Assembly (NCBI RefSeq): GCF_029633865.1
Contig: NC_079215.1
Location: 56,408,856 to 56,472,855 of the forward strand
Direction: 5' to 3'
DNA length: 64,000 nucleotides
Source of the DNA: Lampris incognitus
Taxonomy: Eukaryota; Chordata; Actinopteri; Lampriformes; Lampridae
Every line of letters begins with the position of its first letter. Position 1 is the stretch's first letter. The notes under the pieces were generated by a model that was not told the DNA's origin, did no database searches, and saw only the letters and a list, made by a program, of their open reading frames with translations. A program made the position numbers and the translations under genes. Positions 29,601 through 41,255 of this stretch are shown here, in pieces.

Positions 29601-31070
29601 TATTAGGTTCAAATGTGATATTTTGGGTGTGGGTTGACTGTGACATTTAACTTTCCACTGGTTGCCATCATCGCCCCATCTGCCCTTGGGCCTCAGATCT
29701 TTTACAAAGTTCACGTCTTCCAGGCTGGCTTCCAACTTGTACCTCAGCCTAAGTGAGGTTTTGCTCCACAGTCGAGTTAAGTGAGGCATGATGGGGCAGT
29801 GGTACCCCAGCATACTTTAAAGGTCAGAGGAGTTTATAGAACGCACACACCCACTGGAGCTGGAGAAGCCATCCCACAAATGTGTGTACATATACCACTA
29901 CTACTGCTACACACACACACACACACACACAGTGTAGTTTCTAGTAATGTTTGCACATGGGCACATAGGTATACAACACAAGTTCTGGGCTGGCTTCTTC
30001 AGCCACTCGGAGGCACATCATGTCAGTTAGATAAGTTCATATATATGTGGTCTGGTGTGCACTACCAGCATGGACATATTTCGGGTATTTGTGGATTAGT
30101 GGCAGTGAAGTCAAGTCTATCCACTTACGTCAAGCTCCGGGTCCAGACAGACTGCCCAGAGGGGGTGCTTCAATCACCGTCTCCACCACCCTAACTTTTC
30201 CTTTTTTAAATAACTTTCAACCTCTCTTTTAGTGGTGCTTTGGCGATGAGAGCTCTTCCTCAAGATGGGTTGGCTATATTTATGAATGCTTGTTGTGCAG
30301 TTACAGTTATAAAGACACAGACTCAGTTTACAGTGCCTGCACAATTAAGTGTAAAATATTGTGAGTTTGCACCTCAGCTGTACTCTGGGGGAGCACTTTT
30401 ATTGTCAAGCGCCTATGCTAATTGTCCATGTGGCACCCTACCGTGCTATGTACACATGTTTAACGCTGCTGGTAGCTGGCCCAGTCACTTGATTTGCATG
30501 GGAGGGAACGGGGTTGCAGTGGCTCCTTCCCAGCTATTGCTGGGTTTCTTCCAGCGGCAATAAGACCTTCAGCCGTTGGCTTTTTTTGTGCAGCCTCACT
30601 CACCCTCATTCATTTCAGCTCTGCTCAGACTGCTCTTGGCGAGTAGCAAGGGCTCCAGCGTGAATCACAAGATCAGTAAGAAAGATGAGGAGGAGTAGAA
30701 ATGGCTCATTGGCGAGACGCGTGTGTTTTGGTTTTATTTAAATACTGTCTGTAATGTAACTGGAAATTGATTCTGTCTTCACCTCTGCTCGGTGATGAGA
30801 CGATTTCTTTTTGTATGCTTTTGGAAGTCCAGTAAAGTGAGTAGGCTACTTGCCAGATGTGAGCAGGTTGTGATGGATAGATTGTCCCTGTTGAGTTGTG
30901 GCTGAGAACAATGGGCTTTTTCCAAGCCCCAACTCTTGGTGGGTTTGTCTCTGTGTCTTTAATAACAGCATATTTAAAATAATTGAAGTGGACAGGGAGT
31001 ATTGGTCAAACATATTACCGCCCTAGCATACTTCCAAAATAATCCCTTTCATCTTTACCATCCAAAGCTT
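26689..31070. other. Intron 1 sequence, mostly unassigned
   Basis: Contains a (GT)n near 27040-27090, a GTGTG run at 27585-27622, (CTT)n blocks at 27721-27755, the repeat at 27905-27972 and a (CA)n at 29911-29931. A GC-rich patch at 27700-27840 ends ACACCGTAAGTTC, which could be a donor of an alternative first exon, but nothing else supports this. Confidence 0.5.
27905..27972. repeat. 17-bp tandem repeat GAGCTAGCATAAAGGGA, 4 copies
   Basis: Units alternate between AAAGG and AAGG spacing; each contains the palindrome GCTAGC. Confidence 0.9.
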
Positions 31071-31393
31071 TGGGCCTCATTCATTAATCATTTATAAGTA
31101 CAAATGTGTGCTTACACACCCATGGAATATTTTAGCCCTGAGTTTTGTCTCAGAGACCACGGCAGAACCTGGTAACCCCTGAATTTAGACATCAACTGGC
31201 TAACGCTGATGTCTTTGCAAGCCTGGCTGATGGCTCGATGCAAGAGGTAGACAATAGATGGTAGGGGGAAGGAATTACAAAATAACCATCAGGCTTTGCT
31301 TCTGACTGTCAGACAATCTTGAGCGGTAAAAAAATTCCATGGGTGTGTAAGAACAAATTTGTGTGTACGAAGGATTGATGAATGAGGCCCATT
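31071..31393. mobile_element. MITE with about 60-bp imperfect terminal inverted repeats
   Basis: TGGGCCTCATTCATTAATC at the left is inverted as GATTGATGAATGAGGCCCA at the right. Similarity continues inward (CACACCCATGGAATATTTTA against AAAAATTCCATGGGTGTGTA). There is no coding capacity, and no clear target duplication was found. Confidence 0.8.
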
Positions 31394-31490
31394 GTGAGGG
31401 ACAAATTATCTGCTGGATTAATTTCTCAACCAGAGGAGGCTTGCTCTTAGGAACTTTAGGAAATTTCCAGGCCTCTAGAGACGTTTCTTA

Positions 31491-33163
31491 CACTGACGAG
31501 CCAAAACATTAAAACCACCTGCCCAGTATGCTGTTGGTCTTCCCATGTGCCATCATAACAGCACGGACCCACCAAGGCATGGACTTTACAAGACCCCTGA
31601 AGGTGTCCTGTGGTATCTGGCACCAAAACAATAACAGCAGATCCCTCAAGACCTATAAGATACGAGATGGAGCTGCTGCGGATCAGACTTGTCGGTCCAG
31701 CGCATCCCACAAATGCTCAATTGGATTGAGATCTGGAAAATTTGGAGGCCAGGGCAACATCTTGAACACGTCATCATGTGCCTCAAACCATTCCTGAACA
31801 ATTTGTGCAGTGTGGCGGGGCGTATTATCCTGCTGAAAGAGGCCACAGGTATCATGTCATACTATTGACCTTTCGCAAAGTCCCACCCCCCTTAGTTACT
31901 GTTGCTATGCCCGTCAAGCATTTCAGAACTATCCAGGAAGTAGCCGGAAAACACCAAAACATGAAGGAAGAAATCAGCGCATTGTGTGGGTAAAAGTAAC
32001 AGTAATAATACGTTAGCTGTATTAGCTATCAATACTAGCTAGTAGCAAGCTTAGCTTGGAGCAGAGAGGTATTTTTGTTGATTTTGGATGGATTAAGCTG
32101 GCCATGGGGTCTGCTATACTGCCAAATCTATTGCCGACATTGCGCTTCTTGCGTTCTGGGTTTCGGGAAGGGAAAGAAAATTACGCTCCCTCCAAACCTT
32201 TCACATATCTAGTATCCGATCTGCAGATCCCATAGGCACACCGTTTCAGCATTTTGTTGTGTGTTTGAAAGCTTGACGGACCGTTGCTAAGGTAGGATTG
32301 GACAAGCACCGTTCTGGGGCGGTACTTTGCGAAAGGTCAATTGCCATGAAGGGGTGTACCTGGTCTGCAACAATGTTTAGGTAGGTGGCACGTGTCAAGT
32401 TGATGTCCACATGAATGGCCGGAGCCAGGGTTTCCCAGCAAAATTGCTCAGAGCATCACACTCCCTCCACTGGCTTTCATCTTCCCACAGTGCATCCTGG
32501 TGCCATCACTTCTGCAGGTAAACGGCACACAGGTACACCCCCATCCATGTGATCTAAAAGAGAACAGCACTCACCAGACCGGGTGACCTTCTTCCACTGC
32601 TCCAAGGTCCAGCTCTGATGCTCACGTGCCCATTGTAAGCACTTTCAACAGTGGACAGAGGTCACCATGGACACTGTTATGGACGCAGCCCCATACGCAG
32701 CAGGGTGTGATTCTCTGTGTGCTGTGACACATTCCTCCCATAACCGTCATTAACATTTTCCGTGACTTGTGCCATGGTAGACTTTCTGTCGGTTTGGACC
32801 AGATGGGAAAGCCTTTGTTGCCCTCATGCATTGATGAGCCTTGGGCGCCCAACACCTGTCACCGGTTTGTGGTTTGTCCCTCCTCGGACCACTGTCAGTA
32901 GGTACTCACCAGGAGCACCCAATAAGCCTTGCCATTTCAGAGACGCTCTGACCCAGTCGTATGGCCATAACGATTTGGCCCTTGTCAAAGTCATTTACGT
33001 CTTTACTGCTGCCCATTTCTCCTGCATGCAACAGGTTGACGACGAGAACTGATGGTTCACTTCCCATCTAATCTACCCAGACCTTGACATGTGCCCCTAT
33101 TTGGAGATAATCAGCGTTAATTGGTTCACCTGTGAGTGGTCATAATGTTTTGGCTCATCAGTG
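31491..33163 (-). pseudogene. Dead Tc1/mariner-type transposon
   Basis: Ends CACTGACGAGCCAAAACATT and the inverted AATGTTTTGGCTCATCAGTG are flanked by TA (31489-31490, 33164-33165). The minus strand holds transposase pieces in broken frames. An N-terminal helix-turn-helix (DKGQIVMAIRLGQSVSEMAR) lies near 32960. Then come a WTLEQWKKVTRSGE block in which the first catalytic Asp of SDES is Gly, a QQDN block, and [19 protein letters not shown] near 31720. Stops and frameshifts occur, and a 476-bp MITE interrupts it at 31865-32340. Confidence 0.88.
31865..32340. mobile_element. 476-bp MITE nested in the dead Tc1-type transposon
   Basis: Terminal repeats TTGACCTTTCGCAAAGT and ACTTTGCGAAAGGTCAA, extended by imperfect C-rich/G-rich sequence. 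Transposase homology resumes on each side. No duplication of flanking bases is obvious, so the superfamily is unknown. Confidence 0.8.
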
Positions 33164-33539
33164 TATGTTCCGTCAGATTAAAGATGATAGTGGCATTAAA
33201 TTACCCCCTCCTAATCTTATCCTCTCTTACCCTTGAATTTGTTACCTCAGCCAAAGGGTAGGGGCCAGAAGGTTGATATGTTGAGGGAAGCAGGATGAGA
33301 TCCCCACCTCTCATAAAATGTCAGACGCTGGCAGATTTACGAATGGATTTAAATCAGCTTTGACATCTCATTCGCACCCATGCATACAGTGTGTGTGTGT
33401 GTGTGTGTGCGTGTGTGTGTGCGTGTGCATTTGTGTATCTTTGGCTTGTTCAGCCTCTCACCAGCGTGTAAGGCGTATTAGATGTGGACTTGTTCCTAGT
33501 TAATCTGTTGTTTCAACACTGTACCTTATTTCTTGGCAG

Positions 33540-33620
33540 GTGTATCTCATCAATGTCACCTACTCTGACAGCACCTCCCACATCATCTACAGAAGGTACA
33601 GCAAATTCTTCGACCTACAG
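33540..33620 (+). CDS. sh3pxd2a: sh3pxd2a (Tks5) coding exon 2
   Basis: 81 bp encoding VYLINVTYSDSTSHIIYRRY then SKFFDLQ, preceded by TTTCTTGGCAG and followed by a GTAACC donor, both in phase 0. The peptide is the second part of the PX domain of Tks adaptors. The RRYSKFFDLQ block carries the basic RRY motif that contacts the phosphoinositide headgroup in PX domains. The exon joins the exon at 14530-14601 in frame. The next exon, which should continue the PX domain, is not found before the window ends. Confidence 0.92.
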
Positions 33621-34461
33621 GTAACCCTCACACACACACACTCACACCGCCATGCTTACTCGCTTTTATTTTTAATGAAAAGCCTTGTTTTTGCAACACT
33701 GTCCAATTTCAAACTTGTCAGCATTATGCTCTTCTGGTGCTGTTTCTTGTGGATGAATAACCAGGGCCTTGTGACCATCCACAAACCGTGGTTGTCTCCA
33801 TTTATCTGTGCTGTCTCTCCTCCACACCTCATTGAATCAGTGTGTGTGGGTAATTGGGTTGGGGAACAGGGGAGACATGGTTTGTATTCCTTAAGCTAGT
33901 GGAGATGCAGCAGTGTGCAGCATCCCTCCTCCGCCTCATCACTCGTGCTGGTACCCTGACACACAACATCTGTGGTAGAACAAAGGTTGTTGCAGCTGAT
34001 GTAACATTTGTTGGTAAAGTTCTTTAACAAGATGCCCTCTTTGTAAGCCACAGCAGCTTAACGTCTTCTTCATACTCGCCGCTGGCTGCCTTCTTGTCCT
34101 GCGTATGGCTGCTATGCTGGCGACGTTGAAACGCTGTGCACTGTGTCATTTTTCACAGAGAAAGGTCTGCCCGGCCATAAAAAGGAGCAACTACAAAAAC
34201 ACTTATGATTTGTTTTTTTTTGTGGGTTAGCTACTGTTCTAAATATGCCAGAGATAGAATGTATCACAATGGATATTTGTTTGCATGGAATTCTTCAGTA
34301 CTGCAATTTCAGACCTCATGTTTAAGATGTCAGTGGGCCTCCCTCAGGCTTTGTTTGTATCTTGGAAAATGGGCAGGGGTGGTGATGAAGCCCTGCCTTG
34401 TTCCTTTCAGCCAGCCTACTCAATGCTGAGAGGGAAAGACACATTGCATGTGTGTGTGTGA

Positions 34462-34467
<6 letters not shown>

Positions 34468-34526
<59 letters not shown>
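34468..34526. repeat. (GA)n microsatellite
   Basis: About 29 GA units after a GT run. Confidence 0.97.
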
Positions 34527-34527
<1 letters not shown>

Positions 34528-34840
34528 ACAGTCATATCAGCAAGATATGACCATACCAGTGTGCAGCTATATACCTTTCACCCCATGAAGTCATGTAAAC
34601 ATATAGACGTGCACATGCATAAAGACACACACAGGGTGGATGGGAGACTGGGAGTTTTAAAGTCTCACCACATCGTATCTCGACAACTTAGAACAATGGG
34701 CTATATAAAACACAGGCGCTGAAAAGAGTCCATCTGAGATTTGACAACAATTAGCCAACCAAACCGTATTGTGAGGAGCAATCAACATGTCCTGTAGGAG
34801 CTGGGACCAGAGCCATGGCCCTGCCTGGAGCTCTTCGGGC

Positions 34841-35157
34841 GGTCTGACACGATGCAGAAGTGGGGCAGGCTAAGCTAACTGCTAGCCCATGCAGACCGGC
34901 AGTTCCGATAATACCAAGGTTTGGTCTGGTGGCGGCCTCGCCTAGCGTTGACTTTGTTTTTGGTGTCATCGTGTGGCGTGTGGGGAGGTGTGTTGAAGGT
35001 GTCTGGCTGGGAGAGCTGGCATTGGATCGGCTGGGGGAGCCTGGTCTGCTGCTGCCTGGAGCTGCACCCAAGGAGGAAACACTGAGGGAGGTCTAACAGG
35101 ACGCGGAAACGGGGCAGGCTAAGCTAACTGCTAGCCCATGCAGACCGGCAGTTCCGA
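34841..35157. repeat. Two 68-bp direct repeats, 249 bp apart
   Basis: GGGGCAGGCTAAGCTAACTG + CTAGCCCATGCAGACCGGCA + GTTCCGA at 34862-34908 recurs exactly at 35111-35157. Weaker similarity extends about 20 bp upstream. The spacer is GC-rich. Confidence 0.9.
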
Positions 35158-35622
35158 CAGTCATCCTGGCGTTCGCCCTCTTGGACAGTGAATTTTTTTG
35201 TTGTTGTTGATATGTTGGGTATATGTGTTTTTGTAGTTTTTTTGTACTTTGGATATATGTGTTCTTGTAGTTTGAGGATAGCGGGGGCATACCCCACACT
35301 GACATTTAGGGTCGGCTATAATGTCCACACCTGTGTTTTTTTATTTGAAATGCAAAACACTGTCTCATTAGATCTGTAATCATACCATAAATCTATATTG
35401 GTATCTCCTCTGAGAATAAACAATTAGCTTTAAGTCATCATGTAGTTTTGTCGCTTTCTCGTCATGCTAGTTTCATGTAGGTTTGAGCAGACGCTGTCTC
35501 TCCAGGAGTGAATACTGTCTAAAGGAGCCGACCGTGAATATTCTGAAGGTGTAGCTCCCACAGTGATGAAACCATGTTTGCTTAAAAGATAGCCACATGC
35601 ATACATACATATGTGCTTGTGA

Positions 35623-36218
35623 TGCATCTTCCTCTGTCACACCAGCCACCTGCCTGTCTTCCCTCACCACATTCATAAACCTCCTCTTTGGTCTTCCTCT
35701 TTTCCTCTACCCTGGCAGGTCCATATTCAGCATCCTCCCTCAATAATACCCAGCATCTCTCCTCTACACATGTCCAAGCCATCTCAATCTTGCCTCTCTT
35801 GCTTTGTCTCCAAACCGTTCAGCCTGAGCTGTCCCTCTAATATACCTGTTCCTAATCCTGTCCTTCTTAATCAGTCCCAATAAAAATCTTAGCATCTTCA
35901 ACTCTGCCACCTCCAGCTCCGCCTCCTGTCTTTTCATCAGTGCCACTGCCTCCAAACCATATAACATAGCTGGTCTCACAACCGTCTTGTAAACCTTCCC
36001 TTTAACTCTTGCTGGTACCCTTCTGTCACAAATCACTCCTGACACTCTTTTGCACCCACTCCACTCTGCCTGCAGTCTTCTTCGCCTCTCTTCTGCACTC
36101 CCCATTACTTTGAACAGTTGACCCCAAGCATTTAAACTCATACGCCTTCATCACCTCTACTCCTTGTATTCTCACCGTTCCACCGTCCTCCCTCTCATTC
36201 ACGCGTATGTACTCCATA
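35623..36218 (-). pseudogene. RTE-type LINE, 3' fragment (copy 1)
   Basis: Minus-strand pieces read EFKCLGSTVQSNGECRREAK, GVICDRRVPARVKGKVYKTV, RPAMLYGLEAVALMKRQEAE and RFGDKAREARLRWLGHV. They are the C-terminal part of the same LINE family as 47225-50377. Frames shift several times. The end with the (AGT)n tail is missing. Confidence 0.85.
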
Positions 36219-37209
36219 AATGGACTTTTACTTTAGGTAATTAAAGTAATTATTTCACGTTGTTGGGCAGTTGACATCACACTTGTGATTTATTTAAGGC
36301 CTCTTGCTAAAGTGTCAGAAGGAAACAGGTCTGCAGATACTTTTGTTTATTAAGGGATACAGATGTAGGTGAAGCAACATGCAGAAGCAGAATATCAGAA
36401 ATGAATGTAAACAGTGTCTCCCAGATGAGACATTAGCCGGGCTATGAACTCGTGTCAGGAACACTTTGCATACATAAATGGGATTGATGTTGGCGACTGA
36501 GCCCTGATCTAGCAACCGGCATAAATCAACCAATTCATGAAGTGAAAGTTGACAAAGACGGGTTTGCTTTAATTCACATTTATTGCATATTAAAAGGATG
36601 GCAATATGTTTAAATTAAAACGATTTGTGGGAATGCGTGTTTCTTTCTTTTTGTTCATTTTTTTTGTACATTGGTGCCTCTTGTACTCACCATGCATACA
36701 TTGCACCGCGGGTCCCCGGGTCATTCTAGGAAATATGTAAGGGCCATAGTGAGAAAGTTATGGCAGACACATAACAATAGCCTCAATGTGTTAGTCAAAC
36801 AGGAAGCGACACTTCAGTCACTGGAGGAGAGGGCCATTCTGAAAGGTCCCATTGATAATCAGTGGTGCAGTGCCGGTTTAAAGAAGAAAAAAAAAGACCC
36901 CCCCCCCATACACACACACACGTGAAAGAGAAATCCGAAATAGAATTTTAATAACTATGGAACATGGAACTGAGGCAGAATTGACTTTGTGTGAATGTAT
37001 CCCTTGTGCCTCCTCCCCCGCCGCAGGAGCTGGAGACAGAGGTGAATGGAATGGATGTATGCCTTCCTCCTCGATAGCCACTGCCTCACTTAAGTAAGCC
37101 CGTGGCTTCAAACTGCAAAGGAGGGAACTAATGAAAGTTAATGGGTCATGGATGGCTTGACACAAAATCACCTCCAGTCAGCAGCAGCAAGATTGATTTT
37201 GTTAGCTTT

Positions 37210-38645
37210 GTTGGACAGCAGGGGGCAAATGTCAACCCTGTTCGGCTTCAGCCCAAGGTTTATTGGGTTGTTAAGAAAGGCAGCACTAATACAAGCAAAC
37301 TTCAGCGGAGTTTTGCCAGACTGCCAATAAATGACCACTACTGTTGTTCTTTGTTGGATATTTCTATTTCTAGGAATTATACTACATGTCCTTAAAAGCG
37401 AATGGCGATATATCACCACTGGCACATCAGCATGTGATTCCTTGCTTTTCCAAGATTCCTAAACCTTTCATTTTCACCATCAGACTCCGTGGAATAAAGC
37501 TAGCGCTGGCAAAAATCGCAGTATGGGCTTCTAATACAATGCACCAGTCTAATGTAAGCTGCTCTCAGCACTACGTTGGACAGCAGGGGACAAAGGCCAA
37601 CCCTATTCAGCCCAAAGTTTATTGAGTAGTTAAAAAAAGGCAGCACTCACACGAGCAAACTTCAGCAGAGTTTTGCCAGACTGCTAATAAACGAGCGCTA
37701 CTGTTGTTCAATGCTGGATATTTCTATTTCTAGGAATTAGGGTGAAGTCACACATGCATGAATGCAGGCAAATGACCATTACCTGCTGGGACAAAATTCC
37801 TATCTTGTCATGCTGAATATGGACAGTGCAGGATGTGACGCACACAGAAATCCGTTTGCTGGTTTGTAGTCCGTTTCAGTGGTTGTGGGTTACACTTGAG
37901 TGGTTGTTGGTTTTGCGACGAGAAAATGTACACTGAAGTCCAGAGAAAGATAAATGAATGGTTTCACTTAATTGTCTCACTTTGTTCATTTTATCACAGT
38001 TTCACAGACAAATACGGAGGAAGAACATTGGCGTACAAGTTAAATTTGTTAGCTAGCTTAGCTAAGTTAAGCTAGCTAACAAATACTGTGAAATATGAAT
38101 TTATGTGATTAATACATTTTCCATTTAAATTTTCCATCCAATGCCTGTTTACTGACTCACAGTCAGCCAGGCAGCATGGGCAATGTCATACAATACCGAC
38201 TAGTTAGACACAGCAGCAATCAAAGTCTCCTCCATCCTGGCTCACTAAGAAAACTGCAAAGCCAAGTGGGGTCAACCACACACACACTTCTCTGCTATTG
38301 ATTGAGGCTGAGGATTCGCGAGTCAAAGTTCACCAAAGTTGAACTCCACTCGAAGATGCAAATTTCCCTTGCCACTGGAAGTGAATGTTTTATTCGCCCC
38401 TACGCTCGCATAGAATGGAAGTGAAAGGGAGGCGAATATTCAGCAATGTTAATTTTGCGCATGTGTGACCATACCTTCATACTACGTCTCCTTAAAAGTG
38501 AATGGCGATGTATCATCACAGGCACCTCAGCATGTGATTCCTTGCTTTTCCAAGATTCCTAAACCTTTCATTTGCACCCTCATACTCCCTGGAATAAAGC
38601 TCAAAAGCTTCTAATACAATGAACCAGTCTAAAGTAAGCTGCTGT
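37210..38645. repeat. Partial tandem duplication (A1-B1-A2-B2, unit about 365 bp)
   Basis: Segment A starts TTGGACAGCAGGGG at 37210 and 37576 and ends TTTCTATTTCTAGGAATTA. Segment B (CCTTAAAAGCGAATGGCGAT ... AATACAATGCACCAGTCTAA) is at 37386-37560 and 38489-38640. A 736-bp element splits the second unit at 37741. The copies differ by point changes, so the duplication is old. Confidence 0.85.
37741..38476. mobile_element. Nonautonomous DNA element inserted in the duplicated unit
   Basis: Ends GGGTGAAGTCACACATGC and inverted GCGCATGTGTGACCATACC are imperfect terminal inverted repeats. The flanking unit is interrupted exactly here. A perfect 15-bp palindrome arm TTGTTAGCTAGCTTA is inverted about 7 bp further (38048-38084). 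No coding sequence is seen. hAT-like ends are possible, but the target duplication is unclear. Confidence 0.65.
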
Positions 38646-38865
38646 CCACATTAGGGGATATAGAGTATGAGTGGTCCCTCTGCCTGCTTTTGATTTGGTG
38701 GTCTGCTTTGATGTTTCTGTTTGATCCTGTTTTTCCGGAGGAACCTGGAACCTCTTCTGGCCAAACATTTATCTGGTGCAGAGACTGTTCCTGCAAAAAG
38801 TCTACAAAAGCATGCACATCCAAATGATAAATACTAGGTGCTGGACACAAACGTATGAAAAACGG

Positions 38866-39060
38866 AAAAATAGTCTCCACACACTAGATAATGCTCCCAT
38901 GAACATTTTGATTGTATACCACCAAGTAGTGATGTTTTGAGCGCTAAAGCTCTTCTTCAGACAAAAAAGCAGAGACACAACTTAAATTACCTACTAGGCC
39001 AGGTCACCCGACAGGTCATCTGGTCCTAATGGACTACCTTGGATTGGATACATACAATAG
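38866..39060 (-). repeat. Interspersed repeat, inverted relative to 43495-44390
   Basis: Shares ACCAAGTAGTGATGTTTTGA, CTCTTCTTCAGACAAAAAAG and ACCTACTAGGCCAG with the plus-strand copy about 5 kb to the right. The family is not recognised. Confidence 0.75.
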
Positions 39061-39673
39061 ATATGACAGATAAATACATACATATGCGCAACTTTGCATC
39101 AGTGCAGACAATCTGATAATATGCTCAGCACGTCAGTCAAAGTCCAGATAGTTCAAGGTGGACCATTAGGTAAAATGAACTCATTGTTATTCAGAAGAGA
39201 AGTGTTTTGGACCAAAACCTTGGACATGCTGGCTCCAAAAGGGTTAAACGGGGACTTTGACTTGCGGCCATTTCTGTACTGAGTCTCTTGTGTAAGCTCT
39301 CTGTGGCCAGTCTCCTCTATTAACCAGTTTTGTGTACATATATTTTTGATATACCCTGTGTCTTTTTGATTGCTCTGATGTTGACATTATATCCTCTGCT
39401 TGTGGGTTATATATATATATATATGCCATTCAATATTGCCACCTTTTGAGATTAGCAGAGGCACTCCTAATAAGCTAGGACAGTGGTTCTCAACCTTTTT
39501 GGGGTCCTGGACCCCCTGCGTATTTTTGATCTACCCTGAGGACTCCTCCACCTGATCTTGGGGGAGGGGGGTTGCAATTTGATAGAAACAGTAGAAACTG
39601 CATTTTAAATTGCATTATAGCATTTATTCACTCTTTGGGGCAAAAATAAGAGCTTTCATTTGTAACTTAGATA

Positions 39674-41255
39674 TACACTGCTCAAAAAAATAAAGGGAAC
39701 ACCTAAAAACACAATATAGACCTCGATGAATGAAATATTTCAGCTGAAAATCTTTATTTATTAGACAGAGGAATGTGTTTAGAGCAAAATAACCTAAGAA
39801 TGATCAATGGAAATCAAAATCATTAGCCCATTAAGGTCTGGATTCAGAATCATACTCAAAATCAAAGTGGAAAATGAGAACATAGGCTGATCCAACTTCT
39901 GTGGAAATTCTTCAAGACGATTCAAAATGAGGCTCAGTAGTGTGTGTGGCCTCCACGTGCCTGTATGCACTCCCTACAACGTCTGGGCATGCTCCTGATG
40001 AGACGACGGATGGTCTCCTGAGGGATCTCCTCCCAGACCTGGATCAGGGCATCGGTCAACTCCTGGACAGTCTGTGGTGCGACATCGCGTTGGCGGATGG
40101 TACGAGACATGATGTCCCACAGGTGCTCGATTGGATTCAGGTCTGGGGAACGTGCAGGCCAGTCCATAGCATCAATGCCCTCGACATACAGGAACTGCTG
40201 ACACACTCTGGCCACATGAGGACGAGCATTGTCATGCATGAGCAGGAACCCAGGGCCCACTGCACCAGCATATGGTCTGACAATGGGTCTGAGGATCTCA
40301 TCCCGGTACCTAATGGCAGTCATGGTACCTCTGGCTAGCACGTAGAGGTCTGTGCGGCCCTCCAAGGATATGCCTCCTCAGACCATCACTGACCCACCGC
40401 CAAACCGGTCATGCTGGAGGATGTTGCAGGCAGCAGAACGTTCTCCACAGCGTCTCCAGACTCTCTCACGTCTGTCACATGTGTTCAGTGTGAACCTGCT
40501 CTCATCTGTGAAGAGCACAGGGCGCCAATGGCGAATCTGCCAACCAAGATGTTCTCTGGCAAAGGTCAATCGGGCTGCACGGTGTTGGGCTGTGAGCACA
40601 GGCCCCAATTGTGGACGTCGGGCCCTCATACCATCCTCATGCATTCTGTTTCTCACTGTTTGAGCAGAAACCTGCACATTAGTGGCCTGTTGAAGGTCGT
40701 TTTGTAGGGCTCCGGCAGTGCTCCTCCTGTTCCTCCTTGCACAAAGGACCAGATAGCGGTCCTGCTGCGGGGTTGTTGTCCTCCTGCGGCCCCCTCCACG
40801 TCTCCTGGTGTACTGGCCTGTCTCCTGGTACCTCCTCCATGCTGTGGACACTGTGCTGGGAGACACATCAAATCTTCTTGCCACAGCACGCATTGATGTG
40901 CCATCCTGGATGAGCTGCACTACCTGAGCAACTTCTGTAGGTTGCAGATACCGCCTCATGCCACCTCTAGCGGTGAGGGCACTAGCAACATGAAAAACTA
41001 ACCAAAGATCGGCCAGAAAAGATGAGGACAGGCAAATGGTCTGTGGCCACCACCTGCAAATCCATTCCTGTTATAGGGGTTGTCTTGCAAATTGTCTAAT
41101 TTCCACCTGGTGGAAATGAGACAATTTACCAACAGGTGAAATTGATTCACAAATCAGTGTTGCTTCCTAACTGGACAGGTTGATATCTCAAAAGTGTGAT
41201 TGACTTGGAGCTACATTGCATTGCTTATGTGTTCCCTTTATTTTTTTGAGCAGTA
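39674..41255 (-). mobile_element. Tc1-like transposon, second copy, 1582 bp
   Basis: Same length, ends and orientation as 17890-19471, with TA on both sides (39672-39673, 41256-41257). It sits inside the hAT element. The roughly 15 differences by eye include one that stops the transposase. Confidence 0.95.
39934..40959 (-). pseudogene. Tc1 transposase with one nonsense change
   Basis: Matches the intact gene at 18150-19175 codon for codon, but Trp194 (VMVW|GGI) is changed to a stop at 40378-40380. The two halves, 193 and 143 residues from their first Met, are otherwise open. All three catalytic residues are still encoded; the first lies before the stop and the others after it. Confidence 0.95.

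Larger units (their letters stand above)
14602..33539 (+). other. sh3pxd2a: sh3pxd2a intron 1 (18.9 kb), overview
   Basis: Bounded by GTGAGT at 14602 and a pyrimidine-rich CTTATTTCTTGGCAG at the 3' end. Stretches of more than 300 bases with no element I can name are 15138-15650, 16194-17385, 20901-21410, 21531-23071, 24220-25198, 25783-26018, 26085-26524, 26689-27720, 27973-31070 and 33166-33539. They look like ordinary AT-rich intron with short simple repeats. Confidence 0.75.

Noticed and set aside
31071..31393. Element assigned to a specific superfamily
   Set aside because: Inverted ends are clear but no target duplication was seen, so the superfamily was left open.
37021..37140. Candidate sh3pxd2a exon 3 after CCGCAG
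   Set aside because: The downstream reading does not continue the PX domain and has no matching donor.
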